Assembly: GCA_024516155.1 (NCBI GenBank)
Contig: JAJJXM010000014.1
Location: 248,001-312,000 of the forward strand
Origin: Pyronema omphalodes
Taxonomy: Eukaryota; Ascomycota; Pezizomycetes; Pezizales; Pyronemataceae
Length of the DNA stretch: 64,000 bases
Direction: 5' to 3'
Shown here: piece after piece, positions 1 to 12,743 of the stretch
How positions within the stretch are numbered: the first letter of the stretch is position 1
Layout of the letters: every line of letters begins with the position of its first letter
The notes under the pieces: model-generated
What the model was told of the DNA's origin: nothing
What the model saw: only the letters and a program-made list of their open reading frames with translations
Databases searched by the model: none
Program-made: the position numbers and the translations under genes

Positions 1-724
1 GAAGTTTCTGCGGATTTCGACTCCGCTTCGCTGGTTTCTGTGCTCGATGTCGCTTCTGTAATATCTGTCCCTTTCTTGTCGGTGGTAGTATTAGGAGTCG
101 CAGCAGGAGGCACACTTGGCCTTCCTGCTTCTGTAGTATCTGGTGTATTCTCGGTGGTTGTAGGAGTGGCGGCAGAAGGCACACTCGGCCTTCCATACGT
201 CGAGTCCGGAATGGATAATCGGAACGGCGGAGAGTATTCGAATTGTCCTGTCAAGTCGTCTTTGATCTTAATGCCATAGACGTGGCTATCGGGCATAGTC
301 TCCTTTCCCTCGAGTGCTAAATCGATTTGCCAGTGATATGACCCCGTATTGGGAATTCCAGCTATTGAGCGCGCGACGTCAGTTAAGCGATCTACAATGC
401 GGATAGAATAGAAAGCAATTGTCTGTGTTCTACCTGCCAAAGGCCCGAGCTCAACAAGATTATTCTGAGGCCCTTTCAGAAGGGTCAGTGTGATAGTCCC
501 TGCCGTGGTCGGCTACTCAATTGATGGTAAGTAGATGTATGTATTCACAGGTTTTTGAATTGAGCAAGATCACTCACCTGCCACGTTACGGGTATAATTT
601 TGTCGGAAGGATATATGCCTTCCAATGGCGAGGTGATTGGGTTTTGTCCGCTACTTTGGGCAATTACTGCCCCGAGACACGCCGCAAAGACCAAGCACAG
701 GAGAATGCATCGTCCCCAGGGCAT
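1..724 (-). CDS. Kre9/Knh1-like GPI-anchored cell-wall protein (3' part beyond window)
   Basis: The gene is spliced as 578..724 and <1..512; the 65-nt intron has a GTGAGT donor and a TAG acceptor. It starts at the ATG at 724. Residues 1-22 (MPWGRCILLCLVF...) form a clear signal peptide. Residues 25-150 resemble the Kre9/Knh1 N-terminal domain of Ser/Thr-rich GPI-anchored proteins: a 'ITSPLEGIYPSDKIIPVTWQ' start, then 'TITLTLLKGP', 'IAGIPNTGSYHW' and 'YGIKIKDD'. After it comes a Thr/Ser/Pro-rich stalk with two copies of a GRPSVP(S/P)AATP unit, typical of heavily O-glycosylated wall proteins. The C-terminus, with any GPI signal, lies outside the window. Family knowledge suggests a role in wall beta-glucan assembly or anchoring at the surface; the exact role is inferred. 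Confidence 0.8.
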
Positions 725-3700
725 CGCCGGCGCAAGTATGGTTTATGGTAATGCCGGCGCCGTTGAAGTCGAATACAGGAACGATAGACGCCCCACAGAC
801 GGTGATCGACAGGTGTAGTTCCGGTTAAGGCGAAGCGGACGAAGTTCACAATCTGAGTACTCGTGCTAGCAGGAGAGACCATTTGCACTTGGTGATCTAC
901 TCCGAGTGCGAAAGAAGTGCAGCACTCAATGCTGAAGATGGATAAGTGTGCACCAGGCAAAAACACTCACAATAAGCTTTTTTTCAAGCAAGAAGCATAT
1001 TGGTGACGGACGAGGAGAAGAGACAAGGAGAGTGAATCAAGATGATTCTGCGAGCTGAAGGCAGAAGGCAGAAGGGCCGAACTGGGAATGCGTAGCAGGA
1101 GAGGTTGAGATGCAAAGAGAGTAGGGTATATTCCGGCTGCATGGAATAGGTAGGCCCTTTGCTCATCGTAGTAGGTGATTAATGGGAATAGCGGGTAGTT
1201 TGTCCGATTTTAGAGGCCCCTCACCGAAGAGCGACCAAAAGGAGATGCTGATTAGGCTTTTTAGGGATTTTGTTCAGACGGATCGCAGCTGTTAAACCGG
1301 GACGAAATTGACGGGCTGCACCTAAAAAGGCGAGAACCTGCAGACCATCGCGAAATGCAGGTACAAACGCGTGCCCGGGGAGACTGTCCATCTTGGCTCT
1401 GGGGCACAGTAGCCTGTCTAGGCCAGGGTCTTGGGACAGCTCGTAAGTGAGGGTACTTCTTTGGGGTTAGGGTAGGTCTTGGAAAGAAGCGTGGATGCCT
1501 TATTTAGCCTAAAGCCGCTATTAATCCGGATAGAATACTACTTTTAGACTAACCTCCCTTCTAGATTCAGCGAAGCCTACTCCACCTCTTCTGGAACCGT
1601 AGGGGCTCAAAACCCCCTGAACGCCGAGGCCGTTGTCCTAGTTGTCCTAATATCGCCTATGGCATATGGGTTCCACGAATGGGTTTCTCGCCAATTCTTA
1701 GCGAAATGTCGTAACGGTGATCAACAATCGATGTTAACCAAAGAGCACAAGAGCATACCATCTTTTCTGAATGAGCTTTTCGGAATATCCCACAAAGAAT
1801 CTCCACACACATAGCTATAGGGCAAACGCGGCATCGAGAAACAAATTCGCCATGACCCACACATAATAATAATAAATAATGCTTGCTTGCTGGTTGGGCC
1901 AGGTGTTAATCCTACACTATAGATGTATGACTAATGAAAAAATAAAGGAAGATAACGGAATTGTGAACCTATGAACCTGTGAACCAACAACGCCTTGACA
2001 CTCGTCACCTGTCACCCGCGGCTCGTAATAAAAAGAAAATAAAAATAAAAACAAAACCCAACCAACACCCCCCGCCGAGAAGTATATATATTGATTATAT
2101 TAAATCCAAGAATCCAAAATCCAAGAACCCAAGCCATCGACAAGACAAAAATCACATTACGGTGGCTTGTTAAGGACAGAACCAACCCTACCGAATTCCC
2201 CATCCGACGCCGTAAAACCGCTCACCGTAAAACGGTATCTAAGATTAAGCCAATCATCAAACCCCCAATCATAAAACCCCAAACCCCCAAACCATTCATG
2301 CCTTATCACTCCATTCATCTTTTATTAGCGACTGCAAATAACAAAATTAATTTCCCCCATAGCCAGCACAGCACGTTCATATCATTATATTTATATGGAT
2401 ATTTTTATCATCGCTTATTGGTTATGGGCTGATGTATCTGTGCGTTTGGCACTCCGTAGTTTGAAATTTATGTGCGGGTTGAAATGGACTTCCTAAATCC
2501 GATGGGGGGAGGGGGTGGTATATATGTAGGGGTATAAGTATAAGTATAGGTATAATTATTCTTGTTCTCTGGGTAGCCGGGTGGTATATTTTCTGGGGAG
2601 TCCTGGAGAGTCCTGAAAAGCCCTGCGAGCACTGTAAGCCCGGAGCCCGGAGCCTGGGGTCGGGGTGAGCACGGAGTGAAAGCACTAGGATCCCATCATT
2701 CATCTCAGTTACAACCAGCGTGACCATGCGACCCTGAATATCTTCCGACTTCCGAGTTCTGAGCAGAGTACATATCGACCCTGATCATCACCACGTACAT
2801 ATTACGCGGAGCCATGGTAACCAGTATCCTATCCCATAACTCTAATCTGATGCATTTCCGTATTTATTTATAATCCCATGACCATGGACCCAAAAGATAA
2901 AAAAAAAAAAAAAAACGCAAGCAGAATCACGAGATATACATACATAATCAAAAGACTATGAACAACCAGCACTATACTTCAAAAACCGCTTCATAAGTAA
3001 ATCATCATTATTTTTTTGCCAACGCAAAACAGCGCCGAAACAGCTGGCCTTAATATATTTGGTATACTCAAGTTCTAGCTATCGATACTACCGGCTGCAA
3101 GTAGTTTCAACATATCTACAAAAGCCCGAGGCTACAGGCCAAAGAGCCCTGGGAAGCTGAGTCCGACTGAGTCCAGTGAGCTCCATCGCGAGGGGGATAT
3201 GTGTACACCTACTACACAATAAACATATACTCCATAACCCCCATAACCCCCATAACCCCAAATATACCCCAATTATCCAAGTTTCCATCCCCCAAACCCC
3301 CAGCATCACCACTTAAGGACACATTGACCATCTGAAAGACTATGAGCTCGCTTATAAACAGAAAACATCAATACCTCCCACTCTCTCCGCCTCGCTGCGC
3401 CCCGACCCCTCCCGCTGGAGGTTTCAAACTTTCAGCCACAGCCTAGAAAAAAGGCCAGCTATAGCTCGTATTCCACGCTTCATAGCACAGCCATAGCCCG
3501 CTACGTATCTGTTTATATATATGTATTTCTAGCTACGAAACATGACATATAGAAGATGAACCATACAATATAGCGTAAAACATTCCAGCAATTTATCCAT
3601 GATCCAAAAAAAAACCTCTCATTAATCTGTATGCAGCATACATAAAACCCCACAGCCCTGCGCCATATCACATACAACCAAAGTGACAAATTCCACAGCC

Positions 3701-4356
3701 GTCCATCTAGAGTGTAAGCTTCCAAGTGCAAAAAGAAGTTCCAAACCTTGTATGTATATATGCAAGCCTGAGATATCTTTTTACCATGGTGTTATTTTTT
3801 AGTTTCTTTATACTCAGCCTTCACTTTCACTTTTCCCCAGATGTATGTACCACTATCAGATTATTTCTTCTGCGGTTTTACGCCACTGTAATGGGTTGAA
3901 ATGTTTGCAGGAACGTGTATCAGTGCATCAGTGCATTAAGCCACTTTTTAAGCCACTTGATACATAGATATATCATAACTATGGACTGTCAGCTAACTGT
4001 GCCGTGCCCCTGCGCCACCATCCCCGTCGCTGCTCCCCGCTGCCCCCCGCAACTCGGATGATGGATGATTCAAGTCCTGTATAACATACCAACCCCAGAC
4101 CTCAGACGTTAGACCAGTTGACGTCACCCACGTCAGGCTACGTTATATATCATTTAAATCATATCTGAGCTCATCCATTACCTATCTATATCTACAAATT
4201 AACAGCTTCTCTATATTTTCGTTTCGGGTTGCCGAGTATCTACATGCCATTACATCGTATTTTCTCCATTACATAAAATCCCTTCCTCCTCACCCCAACC
4301 GAATCACAGCATTACACGGAATTACACAGGGTTGGCTCTCCATTTATCACACATAG
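725..4356. other. Intergenic, no gene recognised
   Basis: This holds the promoter of the left-edge cell-wall gene and the 3' flank of the transporter. The open frames are short and none resembles a protein I know. From about 1.9 kb on it is AT-rich, with A-runs near 2901-2914, and a short CCCATAACCC-type tandem near 3231-3262. I see no RNA gene. Confidence 0.6.
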
Positions 4357-6194
4357 TTACGCCTCCCCTCTATCATCCCTACTTCCCCTTCTCCCTCTCA
4401 TATCCCCCGCCGATTTCCCCTCCACTCTTCTCCCGACCGCATACCATCCGGCACCTCCCCCGGTCATCAGCACCCCCACCCAGCTCCAAACCGGCATTTT
4501 AACCCCCATAATCAAAACCAGCTGTAAAGCAGCCCTAGGATACCCCGCAACAACCATAGTCAGCGGGGTCGTAGCCACCACCACCGCAAAGCCCATCACA
4601 AACGTCGCAAAAGCCGTAGCCCCAGCACCCAGCATCATTAACCAAAACCATGCCACGTCCAGGATGTAACAATTCCTTGAGATGTTTCTAAATTCTCCGG
4701 TTATGAAACACATTGGGATGAGGATAAGGATGGTTAGAAGGTTCAAGTAATGCATTAGTTTCCAGAAGGCGCGGGTGGGGGAACCGTCGGAACGAGGGTG
4801 CGGGAGTGAGGTGGTAGGTGCGAGGATTGAGAATAGGACGCTGATTAATGAGGGAGATGCAGGCTCGTGGGATGATAGCCGGTGCGTTAATAGCCGGTAG
4901 ACTCGAGAGAGAAGGAATGGGTATAAGGAGACAAAAAAGGTGGAGAATATTCCGGCGATGAAACCTTCGATGGCGAAACGACTACCGGGTCGGAGAGTGG
5001 CCATGAGAAGAGACAGTGTCATGGTAATGCAACTGCTGAGGGTTGTGATGGTGAGAGATTGGGTACGGTGGTAGATGTGGGTTAGACCCAGAGCCCAGAT
5101 AAGGGTTATGACGCGGGAGATTTGGTAGATTTGGAGCTGCGTATAGCTAGAGTGAGAAGTGGGGTTAGTCATCATTCGGCATATCGACAGAGACAAAGGT
5201 TTACTTACGCAAATGCAATGTTGCTGAGCATAATCTTGCTACTATAGATAATTGCTAATGGGAGGACTAGCTTTGCTTCAGCCCATTTGAACTCAAAGAC
5301 TCCACCGGTAGTGTTGGGTCGAAGGGCATTTGCAAAGTCCCGTAAACCCCGGATATTCGAGGCACGGCGTTTTCCCTTGAGACTCGGGTTCGGAGCTACG
5401 ATGAAGCCGAGTCCGAGACCGTGAAGCCGGCGGGAGAAGGATCGAGTGATCGAAGCGCTTGCGTAGATAAAGAACTGCGTAAACAGCAGTTCTATCAAAG
5501 TAGTTGTGAGCGGATATACGAATCTACCGTACCGTTAGTTTATCGGCGGTTTGGTTCTCGGTGGGTGAAGTTACTTATATACACCGGCTAATCACCTGTC
5601 AGTAAGCTTGTCCATCCGCTCCAAAAATCGGAACAGCTACCTACTCCACAATAAAAGCCGATTCATAACCAGCAGCAGAAAAGATGCTATTCCATATAAT
5701 AGCAAAAGTATCGAGATATAAACCGTCCTCCCTCTTTGCGTAGTCCATAACCATTTTCCAAGCTTTCCATCCTGCCACCACTTCACACCTGTCTCCGGTC
5801 TCCATCTCTCCCCCAAGTCGTCACAAGAATCCGGATAAGGACTCTGTCCCCTAGAACTCGCCTCTGATCCCATCGGTAGTAATGGAACTTCTACCGAGCT
5901 CCCTTGTGCCCAAGATGGAGAAACACTCCTACTCTTCGACCTATCCGGACCTCTTGATCTCGATCTAGAAAAGCTACCCATATCCTCTTCATCGCTCTCA
6001 ATTTCCGCCGGTATACCAATATCTCCCTGGGATCCAGAGCTACTACCGCCACTGCTACGTTTGCGCGTATGGGTACGTGGATTGGTAGTGGTCGATCCCG
6101 ACATTGTTGAAGCAGTTGCAGGTCCTAGGCTAGAAATGGAAAGAAGGTGTTCGTGGGGTTTCCGGAAGTTTGAAAAGAGTGGGGAACGATTCAT
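4357..6194 (-). CDS. TPT/DMT-family nucleotide-sugar or triose-phosphate-type transporter
   Basis: Three exons, 5641..6194, 5209..5523 and 4357..5146, encode about 552 residues; introns are 117 and 62 nt. The ATG at 6194 is the first in frame, because a TGA lies just upstream of the longer open frame. Residues 1-150 are Ser/Arg-rich, hydrophilic and probably disordered. The rest is a polytopic membrane domain beginning with a helix ending in 'LLLVMNRLLLWSRF'. Across exons 2-3 it has the family signature 'SSKIMLSNIAFAYTQLQIYQ', and near the C-terminus 'TTPLTMVVAGYPRAALQLV', which matches the conserved SPLT-x-G-x-R region of the family. Such proteins exchange substrates across Golgi or ER membranes. 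The substrate cannot be read from the sequence. The N-terminal extension is longer than in the core family. Confidence 0.82.
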
Positions 6195-8054
6195 CGTCGA
6201 CAAAGACGCGCCGGCGAAGCGAAGGAAGCTCAATCACCTAGGTATGCTAGGGAGAGCTGTGTCGTAAAATCGCGGAGGTGATGATAGCTAGCTGGCAGTG
6301 CGGAGGCTGAAATTACGTTGGAATCAATCCCTGTCGCGTTCCGAGTGGAGGTTGACGCGTAGCTCCGGGATCGGCACGTGTCGGGGGAACGGTGGGGGGA
6401 AAGCCGATCGGTTGGAAACGCCGACGTCACTACATACGGATAGTATGATGTCAATTGTCCATCAAATAAAGATATCACGAAAAATGTGATGAATCTCCGA
6501 AAATGATATTCAGGGATTGATAACCGATTAACATATGTATGTAATTACGCCACCCGACGTACAAAGTGCAAACCCTGAGAAGCAGTAATTTTACACTACC
6601 GCAATGAGCTTGTGTAGCTACTACTGCTCGACATCCACCTTTTATTTTGCACTTTACGCCTCTCCTCCACATCCACAATCGCATATTAGCGGAATTGCCT
6701 TTGTAAGTAGTTGGCTGTTAATGTCAGCCGAAGAAGTGCCTATCCACCCTAGACTATGGTGCCGGCACCATACGCAAGCTTAGGAATCCGGTAAAATGAA
6801 CCCAGGCTTAAAGCCCTGAACCCTTGGTAATGCTGTTCTTGCCGGAGCTTGGCAAAGCCTGGCGACGCCTGGAAACACCTGGCTACATACACCTGAAGGT
6901 AGCTGTGGAAGCCAAATAAGCCATCTATCCCAACTGGCGATCCAACCCTTCCAGAAGTGCCAAAACAGCAATGGGAAGACTGGAAAACAAAGGGCACAAT
7001 TTTCCACCGAAGAGTTTCTGTGAATCTTCCAATTGCCGGGTGAAGCGGATACCCGCGTCTCATAACTACACCCTTCGATTCAAGCTGTTGTTCTCATAAT
7101 AATCCATGGAGCACACAGTAAGTACCATAGAGCAAAGAGACCTGGACCTGGTGCCGTTACCGCAATTTTGTCCCGCTTGGTATGTATTCTAGTAGGTAGG
7201 TGTAGTGGTATGTTTACCATGAAAGTAAGTGGGTGAGCTATCTATTATTTATTCCATATTAAACCAGCGTCAATTTTCAAAAATTCTGAATCATGTAAAA
7301 TCACTTATGAGTAGTGATAATGCATGATCCCAACAGGGCTATTCATAGCACTCGATGTCGTATTTTTTGCGATATAGAAGTAATCGATTCTGCTCAAGCT
7401 GTGAATATCACTAATTAGAAATAATCAGGACTTATGAGAACAAGAATTTATAACAGTTTCATAGATATTTGGGATGTTGGGTTTGTCACCCAACCCGAAG
7501 TGGGTAATTTGTAACGCAGTACCGGGCTAAGTCTCGTTACGAATCATGGTGTTGTTACTCGGAGTCTCGGACAGATATAGCAGGTGAAATTAAATAGAAC
7601 ATATCAAATGATTGAAACTTGCCTGGGTTATTTGCCTAGAGGCGTTGAAAAATGTTTCGCAACTAAAGCGAGATTCTGGAATCTGTCTTGAGATTATACT
7701 GTATTGCACAGATATATCAAGACTAGGCTAGATTGTCCCTAGGTGAAATATGCTAGAAGTTATTTGGAATTTGTCCCGACTAGGGTTAAACATAAGGTTC
7801 GCATATGTTGGAAGAAAAGTAATCAGTGGGATCTATTTGCACGCTCAAATAAAACTATGTCTGCTCCATTTCAGAGCCAAGAATCTGTTCCCATTGGGCT
7901 CGAAAACTGTGACTGCTCATAGGTATATATATTAGCCCTGATAAGTAGTAATAAAAGCTGCCGCTATTCATACCACCCTGGACACATTGGGTATATTTTC
8001 TACTCTGTCTAATCCAATACACTCATAACAATACACAAACATGAAGTACAAGCA
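6195..8054. other. Intergenic, no gene recognised
   Basis: This holds the transporter promoter and the 3' flank of dim-2. A minus open frame at 6749..7063 lies over iterated GCCTGG-like words (6840-6900) and looks spurious. No RNA gene or mobile element is recognised. Confidence 0.55.
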
Positions 8055-11000
8055 TTAATCATCCCGGTTCTCTTTTAAATAAGCCTCTCTCAACGCAATC
8101 CCCAACGCCAGCGCCACCCCTCTCGCCACACTATTTCCAATAACATGTACTCTCAATTTCGGGGTACCCACCAAAACCTCATCATCTGGAAACCCCTGAG
8201 CAATCTTCAACTCCTGTATCGAAAGCACTCTAGCCTCTTGAGGATGCAGTGCTTTCCCCAGTCTAGTACATTGGGGGCTTTGCGAAGTCATTACCGTTGG
8301 GCAAAGCTCATCAAATTTTATCCTAGTCCAAGCTTTACAGTTCTTATTTTCAACTGAAAGTTCCTTGCGGGAACTTATCTCCTCTCCTTCACTGTTGATT
8401 TTTTTCCATAGCCCCGGGAAAATGTAACCTCCTATAACTCCACCTCTCCAGCAATTTAATCCGTCCGGCTGATGCCGGGGAATCTGTGTCATCAATAGTC
8501 TATCTTTGGAACTACAACGACTGGCTAGTGAATGATCTGGGTATCGGATTGGAAGCATAACATGGCCATCACCTATGTCTGGGAGATGTTTAAAAGCTTC
8601 CCGGAATGTCATTGGCGGAAAAGGACACAATCCTTCAACTTCCCGAGCATCAAATTTATATCCATTGCGGCCGATAGCCCAGCTTTTTCGGCATGTTACT
8701 GGGTGTTCATGACTGCGGGTCGGTCGAGAAATCGGAGTATAACCACGTTTAGTCATGACCATGATGACACGAGAACGGTGTTGAGGATTGCCATGTGACC
8801 AAGAATCACAAATGAAGGATTCACATTGATATCCCAGTCCAACTATGGCGCTTAATAATGTGGCGAATGTGTTTTCAACGGTTCCATTAAATCTGGTTCG
8901 ATCCGAGGCGATTGCTGGTACGTTCTCAAGGAACACGTATTTAGGACGGTAAACGTCAACCGCTGTTGCTAAAGAACAGATAAGGGCGCTTTTCCGAAGC
9001 CCTACTTCCTCTTTCCTCATCCTGTTCGATAGCGAGAAACCCTGGCAAGGACTACCGGCACTTATAACATCAACTTCCCCAGGCCGGGGAATATCTTCAG
9101 AGTATTCTCCAAGTATAGCCGATTTCATGAAGTTGTTGACGCTTCCAAGATATAGCCTTACGTCATTAGCATTCGACATGTTGGCTCGGTAGGTATGTAA
9201 AGGTCCACTGTCTCTATCGACAGCCCACTTCATTTTGACAACACCGCCTTCCTCCAGACCGCGCCCGAAATTTCCACCTCCGCAAAAAAGATCGAGTCCG
9301 CGAAGGAGGGGTTTCGGGATTGGTTCGTCGGGTGTATAACCTACTTTCAAGAGGTCTTCGGATAGAGACTGGTCGGACCGGATGAAAAAACAATCACCCG
9401 TTCCGTCACGGTTGTACGGGACTCTAACTGGTGAATTAGTGCCAAAAACTTGAACGTAACATTTTCTCGCAACCGTAGAGGAAGGGATATCCTCGAGTGT
9501 GTTGCTCAATGAAACTTCGTTTGGCCTGGAATTGGGATCCATGGTTATCTGGCGTAGAAGACGTCGGATCCTGATGGAATTGTTGTTGTCGTTATACGAG
9601 ACAACGACTGCTGGCTCTAGTAAAGTACCTTTTGAAGGTGCGTAGAGAATAGTATCACCCGGAGCATAACTTTCTTTAATCTTCTCATGCAAGGATATAG
9701 GACTTTCCTCCCCCAAGCATGCTTTCTGAGGGGCTTTGATTATTTTATCCAAGTCAGATCTTTTTAATGTCAAAAATGCAGGATTTTTGGTCCGAAAGTT
9801 TTGCCGGATAAAATACCGATCTTTTGGTAAATTTTCCTCGTCCGGCCAGAAAACAACATCAACCTTCCCCGCAATTTCGGTAACAAACAGACGTTCACTG
9901 TCGTTGCCGCAGTTGCAGTGGTCTGAAAAGAATAGTTCGTTTGGCCAAGGGTATGTTTCTGGGTCGACAATGGTATATTCTGATTGATAGAGCCAGATGA
10001 TGTTGACTTCATCCGTGTCTTTGGAAACTTTTTTTACCCAGCCAAACCAATATCCATGGCCCCATTCAGAGATACCAGGGACACTGTGAGGCTTTGGCTC
10101 TCTAGCCCATCGTCCTTCCCCAGAGCCTATATTAATGGCAACGACATCTCCTACTACCGGTACGTAATCCTCAGTCCTTGGAGATGGTTTCTGTCTCGCT
10201 GATATTTCAACTGCCTCCATTCGCTGGGGTATCATAACTGTCTATTTCAATCATCAGTTCTTATCTATCATCGATAGGGAAAAATAATCGTCTGGGTACC
10301 TTGAGGAATGGACCATACATATTTCTAAATATAGAGTGGACGTAGGGTGTCGTAACCACATTGTCCTTGCCCTTCATATCATCTGACCTAGGAATCGCAG
10401 TCATAGTCTGGATTTCTCCCCATAGAGGAATAGTATAGCAGTGTGGCCCAAGATCACTAATGTGATTCAACTCATGCCACAGCCATCCACTGTGTGCAGA
10501 AATATACTGACGGAAATCTTCTGCATTGTCAACCTGTGCCAGCCAGGACTCATGGTACTGATCATCCCCATTCTGCCGCTTGCTATTCTCAAATTCATTA
10601 TTGAGCCATGTCCGGAAATTCTGCCTGAAATTTTCCAAACAGCATTGAGCTCCAGGTCCGTTTGGATGGTTGATATATGTAAAGAAATGGATACCAAGTG
10701 TAACAAGCCATATAAAGGGCTCATAGTAATGTTGATAATTACCGGATGGCGTTCCAAGTTCGTACCAGACAGGTTCTTTGTGATGAGTCGAACTGCATGA
10801 TTGTAGCCATATCTATTTTTAGGGGGGATTATTGATTAGCTGTTGATATTTAGTGAAAGGATATTTTCTGAACCATACTTTTGGCTTCGTGAAAGCTTCA
10901 GAGTAATCTATTGAAATCCCTTGAATCTTTATTTTGTGAACATACTGTTTGTCAGGATGCTTGTAGCTCATGGATCCATCCACAAGAAATGGTGTATACG

Positions 11001-11590
11001 TATTACTCATTACATGTAGAGCACTTAGTGTTACCATCTCCAGAGGGTTATTACAGGCTTTTCCATTGTCAAATTTCTGAGGAGTATAGACAGTGAAATC
11101 TTCCAACATGAAAATTGTATACTCACCACGGGAGTCATGGTGGTTTTTCTGAATAAAGCGATTAGAAATATTACACGAAGGGTGGGATAAAAAATACCGA
11201 GTACAAATCTTCAATAACTTCAGTCTCGGAATGCCACACGGCAGCAGGAGTGTGGGGTGAGTTGTAAATTGAGGTTGGGTGCACCATCCTAGGCATAACA
11301 ACTTCAATGCTAGAACGTTTTCTCTTCCCAAGGGCCACTAATTTTGTTCCGCCTTCTGTCCCCGGTATACATTTTATATTGCTGCTAAAGAGAAGTATTG
11401 GTGCGTCGTTTTCGGGGGTTGAAGGTGGCGAATCGGATGGAATAGAGAACACTGGGCTCGTTGCGCCTGTATCCGAGGAGTTTACCTCTACAGGCACCGG
11501 GGGCGGCTCTGGAGTAAAGCACTCTTCGCTCGTTACGCCTGTATCCGAGAGGTTTACCTCCACAAGCGACGGGAATAGCTCTAGAATCAT
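8055..11590 (-). CDS. dim-2: DIM-2-type cytosine-5 DNA methyltransferase
   Basis: Four exons, 11198..11590, 10879..11148, 10300..10812 and 8055..10241, are joined in phase 0 (introns 49, 66 and 58 nt) and give about 1120 residues. Residues 100-390 match the fungal DIM-2 N-terminal region: 'LEDFTVYTP', then 'IWLQS' and 'YYEPFIWLVTLGIHF'. One BAH-like domain starts near 415 ('VVGDVVAIN', 'YWFGWVKKV') and a second near 560-680. The catalytic domain starts near 702: motif I 'DLFCGGGNFGRGLEEGG', motif IV 'PCQGFS' with the nucleophilic Cys (about 789), motif VI 'ENV', motif VIII 'QHRSR' and motif X 'VIGNSVARG'. All key residues are present. DIM-2 methylates cytosines in heterochromatin and RIP-mutated DNA, guided by HP1 and H3K9 methylation. 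The start is the least certain part: the first in-frame ATG is at 11590 and an upstream exon is possible. Confidence 0.88.
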
Positions 11591-12033
11591 AGCGCCTAGA
11601 GATTTGACCGAAAATCGATAATCAGGATCCACATGAGGTTTTTATTGTACAAAAAATCACCATAAAGCCCCCGCAGTCCGCAATTAGAGCAATGGATAAT
11701 ACTATACGCGTATTTGGTCAGAAAGCAGAAATCAATCAGTCACAAAGAAACCGACCGAACAAGAGTCTCAAAATTTGAATGTTTTTTTCAACAGTCAGTA
11801 CCGAATAGTTCAAATATCAAGAACTAGCCAGAAATGCGGGAAGCGGGTCCACGTCAAATGGAGGTGGAGCTAGCGTACATAGAATGTAACGAGAGTTGGG
11901 GAACGCGTAGAGAGCCCGGTAGGTGAAAAGCATACGGGCGGGTAACTATCTGCACTAGCACTGCACGGCAGCCAATGGTGGATAGCGAATGATACGACAA
12001 GAGCGGCCGAGTGCTCAACCATGAGGATATTCC
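11591..12033. other. Intergenic, probable dim-2 promoter
   Basis: This lies between the dim-2 start and the tail of a retroposon remnant. I see no open frame or motif that I can assign. Confidence 0.5.
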
Positions 12034-12705
12034 ATTGATTGATTGATTGATTGATTCTTAAACGTTCCCAACCGTAAGGTTATGACGTGGTCTGTGTTTA
12101 TATACATCTTTAGGCCCCGGTCTGTAATCCCGGAGGCCTACTGGGAAAAGCCCCAGAGCATTCTTCATTGTTTGGGGCCACAGCACCCTGGTGTTCTCCA
12201 TGCTGATTTTCTTTCGCGTCAATATAGTCTAGAGCCCTGTACGCTCAATTATTATTCCGCCTAGTCATTCACCTCATTCCTCTTCCCTTCCCTTCACATC
12301 TAAATCCTTTTTTTTCCTTCTTTTTTTTTTTTTTTTTATTCATTTCTTGGACCTTATACTACTGCCGGGCTACTTCTTCCCCTTCTCTCCTCCTCCGTCC
12401 CTCCGCCTGCTCGGGCCTTCTTTTTGAGCCTTCGCGCTGCCCCTCCTTGCCTCTCTCTTCGGGCTCTTGTCGTCGGTGTGATTAGTTGAAGGTGGTCATT
12501 GCCCAAGACAATCTGGACATTAATTCCTCCACTTTTGACAACCTCTGCCCAGGTTTTCTTTGTGGGAGTAGTCGTTGGTTTGGGTTGGTAGGTGCTCTTT
12601 CCCCTCCTACCAGTCTTTGTTGTTGGGGTATTGTCGTTATTTGGAGCTGCCTTCTGGTTGCTTGTCTGTTCACTTCTCCTCTTCCTCCGCATTGTCTTGC
12701 CTTCC
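12034..12705 (-). mobile_element. LINE-like retroposon remnant, copy 1
   Basis: Read on the minus strand, this ends in an (AATC)n simple-sequence tail (12034-12056), preceded by ACGTCATAACCTTACGG and TTGGGAACGTT. The same tail and pre-tail sequence occur at 26397-26450 (minus) and 38575-38632 (plus). A second conserved block, 12490-12705, is shared with copy 2. Further inside, GCTCTGGGGC..TCCCAG is shared with copy 3. A 3' tail of short tandem repeats is typical of non-LTR retrotransposons of the Tad/LINE type in fungi. A T17 run lies at 12321-12337. The outer (5') limit is uncertain because copy 2 diverges there. No reverse transcriptase is visible, so the copy is truncated and non-autonomous. 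Confidence 0.6.
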
Positions 12706-12743
12706 ACTATCTTCCAACCTTCGCCTTTGGGAGGATATTCCAT
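12354..12743 (-). pseudogene. Possible ORF1 (gag-like) fragment of the LINE remnant
   Basis: An open frame of 129 codons starts at an ATG (12743) and lies largely inside retroposon copy 1. The product is very basic (Lys/Arg/Thr/Gln-rich) and carries 'KTWAEVVKSGGINVQIVLG', reminiscent of the TWAxV-type stretch in the nucleic-acid-binding ORF1 of fungal LINEs. The same stretch can be traced, interrupted by frame-disrupting changes and a C18 run, in copy 2 near 26500-26700. I infer a decayed retroelement ORF rather than a host gene. A small lineage-specific host protein cannot be excluded. Confidence 0.35.

Noticed and set aside
3231..3262. Telomere-like CCCATAACCC repeats
   Set aside because: The unit is not TTAGGG/CCCTAA, the run is very short, and it lies between ordinary genes.
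6749..7063. 104-codon minus frame with Phe/Gly-rich product
   Set aside because: It overlaps iterated GCCTGG words; two frames are open at once and neither resembles a protein family.
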